From: DATLLJ01 sp965229885
GTDB lineage: Bacteria; Acidobacteriota; Vicinamibacteria; Vicinamibacterales; CAVVIG01
Assembly (NCBI GenBank): GCA_965229885.1
Contig: CBDDJX010000001.1
Coordinates: 255,378 to 319,377, forward strand
Direction of reading: 5' to 3'
Length of the DNA: 64,000 nucleotides
Shown: piece after piece, positions 1-11,657 of the stretch
How positions within the stretch are numbered: the stretch's first letter is position 1
Layout: each line of letters begins with the position of its first letter
The notes under the pieces: model-generated
Seen by the model: the letters and a program-made list of their open reading frames with translations, nothing else
The model's database searches: none
Told to the model about the DNA's origin: nothing
Translations under genes and position numbers: made by a program

Positions 1-33
1 TTGCGGCTGTCTGTGGACGCTCACGAGGTTCAA

Positions 34-788
34 ATGCCCAGACGTCCACGCGGGCCGGCGACCGATTCGGTCTATCACGTTCTCAATCGAGCGGTTAGGG
101 CCCGTCTGGGAATAAGTGCGGCAGCTATGGGTGCCGAGGCGCCCGCCGGGTTAGGCGTGAGGAGCGCGCATACCGAGTGTATGTAAGCGACGAGCAACGC
201 AGCCCCGCGGGATGCATCGGCGGCCAGAGTGGCGCAGTTATTCCCGGACGGGCCCTTAGGCGCGCTTTGCTGTTCGAAACGCCAGCCGACTACGCTGTGT
301 TCAAACGGGTACTGTTGCAAGCCGTGCAACGAGTCCCGCTTCGTGTCCTGGCATATTGCGCCATGCCCAACCACTGGCATCTGCTTGTCTGGCCCGCTGC
401 TGCCGGCGATCTTTCCACGTTCATGCACTGGCTCACATGCACTCATGCCCAACGATGGCATGCCGTCCGAGGCACATCCGGTACGGGTCCTGTGTACCAG
501 GGGCGATACAAAGCGATCCCTGTCGAAACTGACCCGCACGTCCTTCGCGTTTGTCGATATGTTGAGCGGAATCCACTTCGCGCGAGCCTGGTGGCACGTG
601 CCGAAGACTGGCGCTGGTCCAGTCTTTGGCGACGTCGCAATTTCTGCACTGACAACTTCCTTCACGATTGGCCCTTAGTCCGACGCGGTGCACCATTTGG
701 GAGCGACGAATGGCGAGCAAATTCTGCACGGCTCCTGGGAATCAATCCGGAATTCCGCGGACCGGGGCGCCCGGCGAACGTTGGGTAA
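34..788 (+). pseudogene. REP-associated tyrosine transposase (RAYT), disrupted
   Basis: Y1/HUH-type single-strand transposase of the RAYT (IS200-like) family, which acts on REP palindromes. The N-terminus (MPRRPRGPATDSVYHVLNRA) is read from the ATG at 34; the rest resumes in another frame from about 259 as RRALLFETPADY, followed by the HUH metal-binding motif in MPNHWHLLVWP and the family block GPVYQGRYKAIPV...CRYVERNPLRASLV..WRWSSL. Between these lies a 161-base insertion (98-258) with terminal inverted repeats; removing it together with one TTA copy rejoins the frame as YHVLNRAV-RRALLFETPADY with no base left over. So the gene is a recently interrupted RAYT, about 197 residues when intact. 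A REP-like repeat follows 10 bases after its stop codon, the usual RAYT neighbourhood. No other inactivating change is visible downstream of the insertion. Confidence 0.88.
98..255. mobile_element. 158-bp MITE-like element with terminal inverted repeats
   Basis: The left end at 98-120 begins GGGCCCGTCTGGGAATAAG and the right end at 233-255 is its inverted copy with 2 differences in 23 positions. The element is flanked by TTA on both sides (95-97 and 256-258), which looks like a 3-base target duplication. It has no coding capacity of its own. A TNA-type 3-base duplication together with ends starting GGG is typical of some IS5-family groups (IS1031/IS427), so this is likely a non-autonomous IS5-type derivative; that family assignment is an inference. 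Confidence 0.85.
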
Positions 789-798
789 ACTCGTTCTC

Positions 799-821
799 GA
801 AAATGACTCCCGTCCTCTTTT
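799..821 (+). repeat. REP-like repeat unit downstream of the RAYT
   Basis: A 23-base unit with core GACTCCCGTCCTCTTTT that differs at two positions from the arms of the perfect palindrome at 10484-10542. Its position directly behind a RAYT gene suggests it belongs to the repeat family this transposase once handled. It sits between the convergent RAYT and purM ends. Confidence 0.65.
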
Positions 822-834
822 CCATCCTTTTCCA

Positions 835-1863
835 TTAGCCGATGTAGCGGACGGTGCGCGCGCCTGGGACGACGAGTCCAATCCGTACGGCGTGCGACTC
901 GCCGGCTCCCGCCACGCTGCTGAGGACGCGGTCGGCGGCCCGCGGCTTGCAGGCCACGACGAGGCCCACACCCATGTTGAACGTCCGGTACATCTCGTCG
1001 CGACTGACACCGCCGCGGTCCTCGATGAACTGAAAGAGGGACGGCACGGCCCACGCGTGCAGGTCGATTTCCGCCGCGCATCCTGGCGGAAGTATCCGCG
1101 GAACATTTTCCGTGATTCCGCCGCCGGTGATGTGGGCCAACCCCTTCACATGCCCGCGCTCCAGAAGCGAACGAACGATCGGTAGATAACAGCGGTGCGG
1201 CGCAAGCAGCGCAGCGCCTGCCGTCGTGCCGAGTTCCGCGACGACAGTATCGGGCTGCAGGCCCGCGACGTCGAAGAACACGCGCCGCGCGAGCGAGTAG
1301 CCGTTCGTATGCAGACCCGCCGACGGCAAACCAATCAGGACGTCGCCAGGCACGATCGCCCGGCCGTCGACGATCTTGGTCCGGTCGACCACGCCGACGA
1401 TGAACCCAGCGAGATCATATTCGCCGTCGGCATAGAAACCTGGCATCTCGGCAGTCTCGCCCCCAATCAATGCGCAACCGTTCTCGCGGCACGCGCGCGC
1501 GATCCCGCCAATAACCTGTTCAGCGATGTCGGGAGACAGCCGCCCCGTCGCGAGGTAGTCGAGAAAGAACAACGGCTCGGCGCCCTGGACGAGAATGTCG
1601 TTGATGCAGTGGTTGACGAGGTCCGCGCCGATGGTATCGTGGCGGCCGGTCATGAAGGCAACCTTGAGTTTCGTCCCGACGCCGTCGGCGCTCGAGACGA
1701 GGACGGGATCTTGAAACCGGTCGCGGTCGAGGCGGAAGAGGCCGCCGAACGATCCGATGTCGGACAGGACACCGGGCGTAAAGGTCGCCCGCGCCAGGGA
1801 CTTGATGCGCCGGACCGTCTCGTTCCCGGCGTCGATGTCGACCCCGGACTGACGGTAGTCCAT
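835..1863 (-). CDS. purM: phosphoribosylformylglycinamidine cyclo-ligase (AIR synthetase)
   Basis: Closes the imidazole ring in de novo purine synthesis, converting FGAM to AIR with ATP. The 342-residue protein starts MDYRQSGVDIDAGNETV, the standard PurM N-terminus; the frame is open upstream to 1932 but those residues belong to the neighbouring gene's DNA. Family blocks include DGVGTKLKVAF, NDILVQGAEPLFFLDY, GGETAEMPGFY and HITGGGITENVPR. The ATG shares one base with the stop of the upstream HEAT-repeat gene (TGATG), so it is the last, translationally coupled gene of the purine operon. Confidence 0.96.
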   Translation of the reverse strand: MDYRQSGVDIDAGNETVRRIKSLARATFTPGVLSDIGSFGGLFRLDRDRFQDPVLVSSADGVGTKLKVAFMTGRHDTIGADLVNHCINDILVQGAEPLFFLDYLATGRLSPDIAEQVIGGIARACRENGCALIGGETAEMPGFYADGEYDLAGFIVGVVDRTKIVDGRAIVPGDVLIGLPSAGLHTNGYSLARRVFFDVAGLQPDTVVAELGTTAGAALLAPHRCYLPIVRSLLERGHVKGLAHITGGGITENVPRILPPGCAAEIDLHAWAVPSLFQFIEDRGGVSRDEMYRTFNMGVGLVVACKPRAADRVLSSVAGAGESHAVRIGLVVPGARTVRYIG

Positions 1864-3086
1864 CAAAAGTCCAGCTTCCCGATGAGCGTCTGCATCAACT
1901 GGCGTTTCGCTGATCCCTCCGGAGCATCCCAATAGGCGCGGCGTACGGCGGCGAAGAAGGTTTCCTTGTCCAGATCTTCCTCGAGCATGTCGAACCCTTC
2001 CGCCACAAGATCGATGGCGCGACCGCGCTCAGCATGCGTGCCGAGCACTGACAGCATCAGCGGCGTGTTCCGCAAGGCGATCGTACCGAGCGCCAGCGAC
2101 ACGGGCGCACGAGTCGGATCGTGCGAAGGAATGCCGATCTCGAATAAGGCTTCGGCCGCTTCGTCGTGCCCGCCGGCAACGGCCAACGCGCCCAGGCCCG
2201 CCGCCGCGCCGCGGAGGAGTTCCTGGAATCCCAGGTTCGGGTTGCTGTTGGCGAACCTCAACGTCTCGATCAAATAGTTCTCGTGCGAACTGCAGTTCAC
2301 GCCGAGAAGGCAAATCGCCGCGGCGATGGTCGGCTGTGTCTGGCGCGGCGCAGCTCTCTGCAGAGCCGCGAGCGTCTCGAGCGCGCGCTTGTCACCGATC
2401 TTCCCCAGGGCCAGCGCCGCATCGTCCTGCAGAGGACCGTCGAGCTTCGCCACCGCGACGAGCGCGTCGTACGCGTAGAGGGCATTGTAATCACCCAGCG
2501 CTTCGATGACGGCGCTTCGAAAGTAATCTTCCCCACGCCCCACTTCCCTGAGCAACGTCTGCCGGATTCGTGGATCGTCGGAAATCGCGCCGTGGGCCAC
2601 GACGGCGCGAACGAGGGACGGGCGGACGAACTCGCCCTGCTCCTGGTCGAGCGCCGTCAGGAGTTCGGGGATGAAAGCGCGATCGGGGTGGTGTTCAATA
2701 AAGCTGTAAGCGACGGTGCGGAGGCGATCGTTGGGGCTGGTGCGCGACTCGCGCATCGCATCATTCGTGCGCGGATCGTTGAAGCCGGTGAGGATGACAA
2801 GCGCGCGATAGCGGACGTAGCCGTCCGCATGCTCGGCGACGGTCTGCAGCAGGGCCGCCACTGCCTGCGGCGCCATGGTTCGGCGGATCGTACGTGCCGC
2901 GCCGGTACGGACGGCGTGCTCGAAGTCGCCGAGCTTATCGATGGCCGCTTTCAGTTGGTCGGCGGCGACCTCTTGGGGGGCGTTTGGCTCCTGTGCTGAG
3001 ACAAACGCGCCACCGTGGAGGACACTGAGGACGCAGAAGATCAAGCCGGTTGGGCACCTCCGTGTCCTCCGTGGCGGAGAGTTCAT
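1863..3086 (-). CDS. exported HEAT-repeat protein inside the purine operon
   Basis: A 407-residue protein of unknown function. Residues 1-31 look like a signal peptide: basic RRTRR, hydrophobic LIFCVLSVLHGGAF, then VSA before QEP. The remainder is a series of helical HEAT-type repeats (for example VRYRALVILTGFNDPRT, FRSAVIEALGDYNALYAYDAL, DDAALALGKIGDKRALETL). HEAT solenoids bind proteins, so a scaffold or chaperone role is possible, but nothing in the sequence names a partner. The ATG overlaps the purF stop by one base (TAATG) and its own stop overlaps the purM start by one base (TGATG), so it is firmly embedded in the operon although purine synthesis is cytosolic and this protein appears exported. 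The first 26 or so codons are a copy of a dispersed repeat (3009-3083); an internal start would remove the signal peptide. Confidence 0.85.
   Translation of the reverse strand: MNSPPRRTRRCPTGLIFCVLSVLHGGAFVSAQEPNAPQEVAADQLKAAIDKLGDFEHAVRTGAARTIRRTMAPQAVAALLQTVAEHADGYVRYRALVILTGFNDPRTNDAMRESRTSPNDRLRTVAYSFIEHHPDRAFIPELLTALDQEQGEFVRPSLVRAVVAHGAISDDPRIRQTLLREVGRGEDYFRSAVIEALGDYNALYAYDALVAVAKLDGPLQDDAALALGKIGDKRALETLAALQRAAPRQTQPTIAAAICLLGVNCSSHENYLIETLRFANSNPNLGFQELLRGAAAGLGALAVAGGHDEAAEALFEIGIPSHDPTRAPVSLALGTIALRNTPLMLSVLGTHAERGRAIDLVAEGFDMLEEDLDKETFFAAVRRAYWDAPEGSAKRQLMQTLIGKLDF
3009..3083. repeat. dispersed palindromic repeat, copy 1
   Basis: Two oppositely oriented, imperfect copies of a (G/C)CCAC-GGAGGACAC-GAGG unit separated by about 25 bases. 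One end, read on the minus strand as GAACTCTCCGCCACGGAGG, matches the plus-strand sequence starting at 12933 almost base for base. The whole repeat is translated as the start of the HEAT-repeat protein, including its hydrophobic signal segment. Confidence 0.7.
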
Positions 3087-4524
3087 TATTTGTTGGCGAC
3101 TGGCTCTTTCTCCACGATCGGCTCCTTGTCGAGTTTCAGTGCGAGCTGCAGGTAGGTCGCCTGATCCTGTGGGAACGGCACCGGATAGACGCCGGTGTAG
3201 CACGAACTGCAGTAAGAGCCGCGCTGACTGCCAACGGCGGTCATCAACCCTTCGAGGCTCAGATAGCCGACACTGTCGGCACCGAGGTGCTTGGCGATCT
3301 CCTCGAGCGTGTGCGTCGCCGCAATGAGTTCCAGGCGGCGGGGCGTATCGACACCGTAGTAGCAGGGAGAGATCGTCGGCGGACAACTGACCCGAACGTG
3401 CACTTCCTTGGCGCCGGCGGCGCGCACCATTTTCACGATCTTGCGGCTGGTCGTGCCGCGCACGATCGAGTCGTCCACGAGCACGACGCGCCGGCCATCC
3501 AGAATGCTGCGGACCGGGTTGAGCTTCACCTTCACATTGAAGTGGCGGATCGATGACTGCGGCTGAATGAACATGCGGCCGACGTAGTGATTCCGGATGA
3601 GACCCATCCGCAACGGAATGCCCGAGTCTTCTGCATAGCCCATCGCTGCGCACACGCCCGAGTCGGGAATAGGCACGATAACGTCGGCGTCGACCGGCTG
3701 CTCTTTGGCGAGGATGCGACCCAGGTTTGTGCGGATCTCGTTCACGCTCAGGCCGAAGACGTAGCTGTCCGGCCGCGCGAAGTACACGTGCTCGAACACG
3801 CAGTGCGCAAGCGACGCGGACGGAAACGGCTTGATCGACCGCACGCCCTCCGCGCTGACCACGAGCACTTCTCCCGGCTCGATGTCTCTGACATACGTCG
3901 CGCCAATCAGATCCATGGCGCACGTTTCTGACGCGAGCACGGTGGCGTTGTCCAGACGTCCAAGCGCAAGGGGTCTGAACCCGTGAGGATCGCGGACGGC
4001 AATCATGCGGTCGCGGGTCATCAGCGCCAGTGAAAACGCGCCCTGGATCTGCGACACCGACTCGACGATGGCGTCCACCGGATTGGGCGCTTTCGATCGC
4101 GCATAGAGGTGGAGAATCACTTCGGTGTCACTACTCGACTGGAAAATCGAACCCTGGCTTACCAGCTCGGTTCGGAGCTCGCCGGCATTGACCAGATTCC
4201 CGTTGTGGCAAACAGCGATCTGGCCGTGCGCGCACTCGATCAGGATCGGCTGCGCATTGGAGAGTTTGCTCTCGCCAGCGGTGGAATAGCGGACGTGACC
4301 GATCGCCATCGAACCGGGAAGATGCGACAGTACTTCGCCGTTGAAAACGTCGGCCACGTAGCCCATGGCCTTCGAGACGCGCACCTGCCGGCCGTCGGAC
4401 GCGGCAATGCCGGCACTTTCCTGCCCGCGGTGCTGGAGGGCGTACAGTCCGAGGTGGGTCATGTTGGCCGCTTCGGGATGGCCGAAGATGGCGAATACAC
4501 CGCACTCGTCTTTAAATTTGTCCA

Positions 4525-4525
<1 letters not shown>
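3086..4525 (-). CDS. purF: amidophosphoribosyltransferase
   Basis: First committed enzyme of purine synthesis: glutamine plus PRPP gives phosphoribosylamine. The 479-residue protein begins MDKFKDECGVFAIFGH; Cys8 would be the nucleophile exposed after removal of a short propeptide, as in Bacillus-type PurF. The glutaminase part has LQHRGQESAGI, GHVRYSTAG and CHNGNLVN; the transferase part has the PRPP loop VVLVDDSIVRGTTS. Cysteines in SCPPTISPCYYG and the CSSCYTG motif suggest the [4Fe-4S] type. ATG overlaps the purL stop by one base (TAATG), and the stop overlaps the HEAT-gene start in the same way. Confidence 0.97.
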
Positions 4526-6777
<2,252 letters not shown>

Positions 6778-6782
6778 GTCAA

Positions 6783-7496
6783 TTACGCCCGGGCGACCAG
6801 CGCCCCCGACTTGATCGATTGCACGACCGACTCGAAGATCATCAGGCCGTCCGAGCTGCCGAGGATCGACTCGCACGCCCGTTCGGGATGCGGCATCACG
6901 CCAACGACGTTCCGAGCCTCGTTGCAGAGGCCGGCAATGGCCGCCGCCGACCCGTTCGGATTGGCGGCGTCGGCGACCTCACCGGCCGCATTGGTGTACC
7001 GGAAGATCACCTGGCGGCTCTGTTCGAGACGTGCGATGACGTCAGGTTCGGCGAAGTAGTTGCCTTCACCGTGAGCGATCGGCAGCCGGAGCACCTGGCT
7101 CTTCCGGCACGCCGACGTGAATGGAGTGTCGGTCTGTTCCACCCGGAGATGCACGTACTCGCAGAGGAACTTCAGCCCCCGGTTCCGCAACATCGCTCCT
7201 GGCAGCAGCCCCGCTTCGAGCAGGACCTGAAATCCGTTGCAGATGCCGAGTACAGGGCCGCCGCGTCCCGCAAACGCTTCCACCTCGCGCATGATCGGTG
7301 AGAAGCGCGCCATCGCGCCGGTTCGAAGGTAGTCGCCATGGGCGAACCCGCCGGGCAGGACGACCACGTCGGCACCCTTCAGGTCGGTATCCTTGTGCCA
7401 GACGTATTCGGCCTGCTCGCCAAGGACGTCCCTGGCCGCGTGATACGCATCCGCGTCGCAGTTGCTGCCGGGAAAGACGATCACTGAAAATCGCAT
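6783..7496 (-). CDS. purQ: phosphoribosylformylglycinamidine synthase subunit PurQ
   Basis: Class I glutamine amidotransferase that feeds ammonia to PurL. The 237-residue protein contains the nucleophile motif GICNGFQ and the catalytic His/Glu segment in GVMPHPERA, with FPGSNCD at the N-terminus. It lies between purS (22 bases upstream) and purL (5 bases downstream) on the same strand. The ATG is chosen because MRFSVIVFPGSNCD is the family start. Confidence 0.97.
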   Translation of the reverse strand: MRFSVIVFPGSNCDADAYHAARDVLGEQAEYVWHKDTDLKGADVVVLPGGFAHGDYLRTGAMARFSPIMREVEAFAGRGGPVLGICNGFQVLLEAGLLPGAMLRNRGLKFLCEYVHLRVEQTDTPFTSACRKSQVLRLPIAHGEGNYFAEPDVIARLEQSRQVIFRYTNAAGEVADAANPNGSAAAIAGLCNEARNVVGVMPHPERACESILGSSDGLMIFESVVQSIKSGALVARA

Positions 7497-7518
7497 TCAT
7501 GACTCCTCGGCCTCGGCT

Positions 7519-7758
7519 TCAGTCGACTTCAATCCGATAGCTCTCAATCACCGGGTTGGCCAGCAACTTGTCGGCGACCTCCGCGGCGAGCGCCCGGGCC
7601 GTCGCTGCTTCGGTTGTCGAGAGATCGAGCTCGAAGTACTTCCCCTGCCGCACGTCGGCGACGCCGTTGTAGCCGAGCGAATGCAAGGCGTCGGCGATGG
7701 TCCTGCCCTGCGGATCGAACACCGATGGTTTGAGCGTGACGAAGACGCGCGCGCGCAT
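7519..7758 (-). CDS. purS: phosphoribosylformylglycinamidine synthase subunit PurS
   Basis: A 79-residue subunit that bridges PurL and PurQ. Family blocks: VTLKPSVFDPQG, GYNGVADVRQGKYFEL and the C-terminal LLANPVIESYRIEV. It lies 5 bases after the purB stop and 22 bases before purQ, giving the gene order purB-purS-purQ-purL. Confidence 0.95.
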   Translation of the reverse strand: MRARVFVTLKPSVFDPQGRTIADALHSLGYNGVADVRQGKYFELDLSTTEAATARALAAEVADKLLANPVIESYRIEVD

Positions 7759-7763
7759 GCCGT

Positions 7764-9074
7764 TTACACCCTCGCGTGGACTGCGTGAAAGACACGTTGA
7801 AAAATATGGTCGACGTGCTTGAGCTGCTTGTCAAGATCGAACGCGCGCTCGATCTCGTCGAGCGACAGCACGCGCGTGATGTCCGGATCGGCGAGCAACA
7901 AGACCTTGAAATCCCGCTGCTCGGCGAACGACGCCGTCGCGTTTCGCTGGACCCACTCGTAGGCCTGCTCTCGGGTGACGCCTTTCCTGGCCAATTCCAG
8001 CAGCACAGTTCCCGAGAAGACCACCCCCCGCGAGCGGTTCAGATTCTCGCGCATCCGCTCGGGGTACACGAGCATGCCACGAACGATCCTGGTAAAGCGC
8101 CGCAACATGTGATCGAGCGCAATGAAACTGTCTGGCAGAATCACGCGCTCGACCGACGAGTGGGAAATGTCGCGTTCGTGCCACAGCGCGATGTTCTCGA
8201 AGGCCGCCTGGCAATTCGCGCGAACGACGCGCGCCAGTCCGACGATCTGCTCGCAGCCGATCGGGTTGCGTTTGTGCGGCATCGCCGACGAGCCTTTCTG
8301 GCCTCTGGCGAACGGTTCCTCGACCTCGCCAATCTCCGTCTTCTGCAGCCCCCGAATCCCCAGCGCGAATTTCTCGAGCGACGCCGCCGCAATCGCCAGC
8401 GCGGCCATGAGTTCCGCGTGCCGATCGCGCTGGATCACCTGCGAGGCCACCGGATCCGCTTCGAGCCCGAGTCGTCGGCAGACATCGGCTTCGATCTCAG
8501 GCGGCAGGTGCGCAAACGTGCCGACCGCACCGGAAATCATGCCAACGCTCACGGTTGCCCGCGCACGGCGCACGCGCTCGACGTCGCGACCGAGGTCCGC
8601 GTACCAGAGCGCGAGCTTCAGGCCGAATGTCATCGGCTCGGCGTGGACCCCGTGGGTCCGGCCGATCATGGGGGTCGCACGATGCTCGATCGCCCGGTCG
8701 TGCACGGCCTCGGCAAGCGCCGCGAGATCGCTCAGAATCACGTCGCACGCCTCGCGCATCTGCAGCGCCTGCGCCGTGTCGATGACATCCGACGAGGTCA
8801 TGCCGAAGTGAAGCCAGCGCGCAGAGGGCCCGACCTTCTCGGCCACGGCGGTGGTGAAGGCGATCACGTCGTGCTGTGTGGTCTGCTCGATCTTTTCGAT
8901 GCGCGCGATGTCGAAGGCGCCGCGCTCGCGGATGTCGCGTGCCGCGTCGGCCGGAATGAGGCCGGCGGCGGCCATCGCCTCGGCGGCAGCGGTCTCGACA
9001 AGCAGCCAGGTCTCGTACCGGCGCTGGTCGCTCCAGATCCGCCCCATGTCGGCGTGGGTATAACGAGGAATCAT
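7764..9074 (-). CDS. purB: adenylosuccinate lyase
   Basis: Cleaves SAICAR and adenylosuccinate in purine synthesis. The 436-residue protein shows the fumarase/aspartase superfamily signature SSAMPHKRNP, the substrate-binding HFGMTSSDVIDTA and RTHGVHAEPMTFG. The start MIPRYTHADMGRIWSD matches the usual N-terminus, and the ATG immediately follows the TAG of the M16 peptidase gene. Second gene of the operon. Confidence 0.97.
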   Translation of the reverse strand: MIPRYTHADMGRIWSDQRRYETWLLVETAAAEAMAAAGLIPADAARDIRERGAFDIARIEKIEQTTQHDVIAFTTAVAEKVGPSARWLHFGMTSSDVIDTAQALQMREACDVILSDLAALAEAVHDRAIEHRATPMIGRTHGVHAEPMTFGLKLALWYADLGRDVERVRRARATVSVGMISGAVGTFAHLPPEIEADVCRRLGLEADPVASQVIQRDRHAELMAALAIAAASLEKFALGIRGLQKTEIGEVEEPFARGQKGSSAMPHKRNPIGCEQIVGLARVVRANCQAAFENIALWHERDISHSSVERVILPDSFIALDHMLRRFTRIVRGMLVYPERMRENLNRSRGVVFSGTVLLELARKGVTREQAYEWVQRNATASFAEQRDFKVLLLADPDITRVLSLDEIERAFDLDKQLKHVDHIFQRVFHAVHARV

Positions 9075-10400
9075 CTAGTCGAGATCGAGCCGCTCGCGCG
9101 GAACCTGCAGGCCATTCACGTGGCCAAGGACGGTCGCCGACAGCGAGCCGTTTCGGAACAGATCGGCGGCCACACGCTGCACATCAGCGGTGGTCACACG
9201 CTCGATTCCCTGCAGTGTTTCGTCCAGACCGAACTGGCGATCGAAGTAGATCTCCTGTCGGGCCAGGTGCGACATGCGGCTCGCCGTGTTCTCGAGGCTC
9301 AGCATGAGGCTGCCCTTCAAGTGATCTTTTGCGCGCTGCAGCTCGGCGACCGGCACCGGCGTCTGTTTCACGCCACGCAATTCTTCGACGACAAGGTCGA
9401 GCACTTGGCCCACGGCGTCGTTCGCGCACCCGGCGTAGACGGTGAAGGATCCGGCGTCGCGGTACGCGCTCAGTCCGCTGAACACCGCGTAGGCGAGGCC
9501 GCGCCTTTCACGCACATTCTGAAAGAGACGCGAACTCATCGACCCGCCAAGGAGCGTGTTCAGCAGATAGCTGGAATAGCGGTCGTCGTGGTTCTGAGCG
9601 TAACTGCTCACACCGACGCACAGGTGGCTCTGCAGGAGCTCCTTATTGCGAATGAGCACCTTAGACACAACTTGAGGCGCGTGCTCATCCAAGACCGAGC
9701 CGTTGGCCGCGAGCGATCCGAACTTCTCTTCAACAAGCTCGCGGACCCGCTCGTGTTCCACGTTGCCGACGGCCGACACAATCAGATTGCGGGCCGTGTA
9801 CGCCTGGCGGAAGTAGTCGCGCAGCAGGTCCGCACTGAACGACTCGATTGTCTCGAGAGTGCCGAGGATGGGACGTCCAAGCGGATGGTCTTCCCAGAAA
9901 CCCTGCATGAAGAGCTCGTGGACGAGGTCGTCGGGCGTGTCCTCGACCATCTTGATTTCTTCGACGACGACCTTCTTTTCGCGTTCGATGTCTTCAACGC
10001 TGAACGCCGGATTCCGGACGATGTCCGTGAGGATGTCCATGGCGAGCGGCAGGTGCTCGTCGAGGACTTTGATGTAGTAGCCCGCGTACTCTTTCGCGGT
10101 GAACGCATCAAGCTGGCCGCCAATTGAATCGATCGCCTGGGCAATATCTTCCGCCGACCGCGTAGTGGTGCCCTTGAACAGCATGTGCTCGACGAAATGC
10201 GCGACGCCGCTCTCGTCGGCGCTTTCGTGCCGCGAGCCGCGCGTCAGCCAGACCCCGATGCTGACCGACCGCACCTGCGTCATGCGTTCGGTGACAATGC
10301 GAAGCCCGTTATCCAGAACGTCTCGAACGATCGGCGAATTCGACAAGGTGACGCTCGCAGCAGGAACCGAGTTCAACCGGCAGCCGAGAATATGCCGCAA
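9075..10400 (-). CDS. M16-family zinc metallopeptidase (processing-peptidase-like)
   Basis: A 441-residue single-chain M16B peptidase. The inverted zinc motif HxxEH is present in AHFVEHMLFKGT, with the third ligand region in VVEEIKMVEDTPDD; the C-terminal half is the usual inactive-like M16 domain. No signal peptide is evident, so it is probably cytoplasmic. It is the promoter-proximal gene of the purine operon, directly abutting purB, a neighbourhood without an obvious metabolic link. A TTG is used as the start here; TTG codons at residues 9 and 19 are alternatives, the last being closest to the domain. Confidence 0.88.
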   Translation of the reverse strand: MRHILGCRLNSVPAASVTLSNSPIVRDVLDNGLRIVTERMTQVRSVSIGVWLTRGSRHESADESGVAHFVEHMLFKGTTTRSAEDIAQAIDSIGGQLDAFTAKEYAGYYIKVLDEHLPLAMDILTDIVRNPAFSVEDIEREKKVVVEEIKMVEDTPDDLVHELFMQGFWEDHPLGRPILGTLETIESFSADLLRDYFRQAYTARNLIVSAVGNVEHERVRELVEEKFGSLAANGSVLDEHAPQVVSKVLIRNKELLQSHLCVGVSSYAQNHDDRYSSYLLNTLLGGSMSSRLFQNVRERRGLAYAVFSGLSAYRDAGSFTVYAGCANDAVGQVLDLVVEELRGVKQTPVPVAELQRAKDHLKGSLMLSLENTASRMSHLARQEIYFDRQFGLDETLQGIERVTTADVQRVAADLFRNGSLSATVLGHVNGLQVPRERLDLD

Positions 10401-10435
10401 AGCATTGAAACAGAAGGAATTATCGGCCAGCGCAC

Positions 10436-10464
10436 ACTATAACACGTGGCCGTCCTCTGGGCAA
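10436..10464 (-). promoter_or_regulatory. candidate purine-operon promoter
   Basis: On the minus strand, TTGCCC (10464-10459) and TATAGT (10441-10436) are separated by 17 bases and lie about 30 bases upstream of the M16 start. This is the only good match between the divergent rlmN and M16 genes. No purine riboswitch-like fold was recognised in the short leader. Confidence 0.5.
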
Positions 10465-10483
10465 GCACCCCTGGAAGACGGGG

Positions 10484-10542
10484 AAAAGGGGACGGGAGTC
10501 GTTTTCATCGCGATCAGCCGAAAACGACTCCCGTCCCCTTTT
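10484..10542. repeat. perfect 23-bp REP-like palindrome
   Basis: Arms at 10484-10506 and 10520-10542 are exact inverted copies (core GGGGACGGGAGTCGTTTTC) around a 13-base loop. A third, two-mismatch copy of the arm lies behind the RAYT gene at 799-821. It sits between the divergent purine operon and rlmN and may act as a REP/BIME element or a transcription barrier. Confidence 0.8.
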
Positions 10543-10592
10543 TGGCAGTAAGATTGAGAATCAGGCAAGTGGTTAGAAGCGTGGGAGATAGC

Positions 10593-11642
<1,050 letters not shown>

Positions 11643-11657
<15 letters not shown>

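Noticed and set aside
3087..3923. Upstream extension of the HEAT-repeat reading frame into purF
   Set aside because: The translation is arginine-rich antisense-like sequence within purF, which is intact in its own frame.
7776..10127. A 783-codon open frame on the plus strand opposite purB and the M16 gene
   Set aside because: It is a shadow of high-GC coding on the other strand. Both minus-strand genes have full family motifs, and the plus-strand translation has no recognisable domain.
10401..10435. Purine riboswitch ahead of the purine operon
   Set aside because: The leader is only about 30 bases and has no purine-aptamer-like pairing; the strong hairpin upstream is the REP palindrome, outside the predicted transcript.
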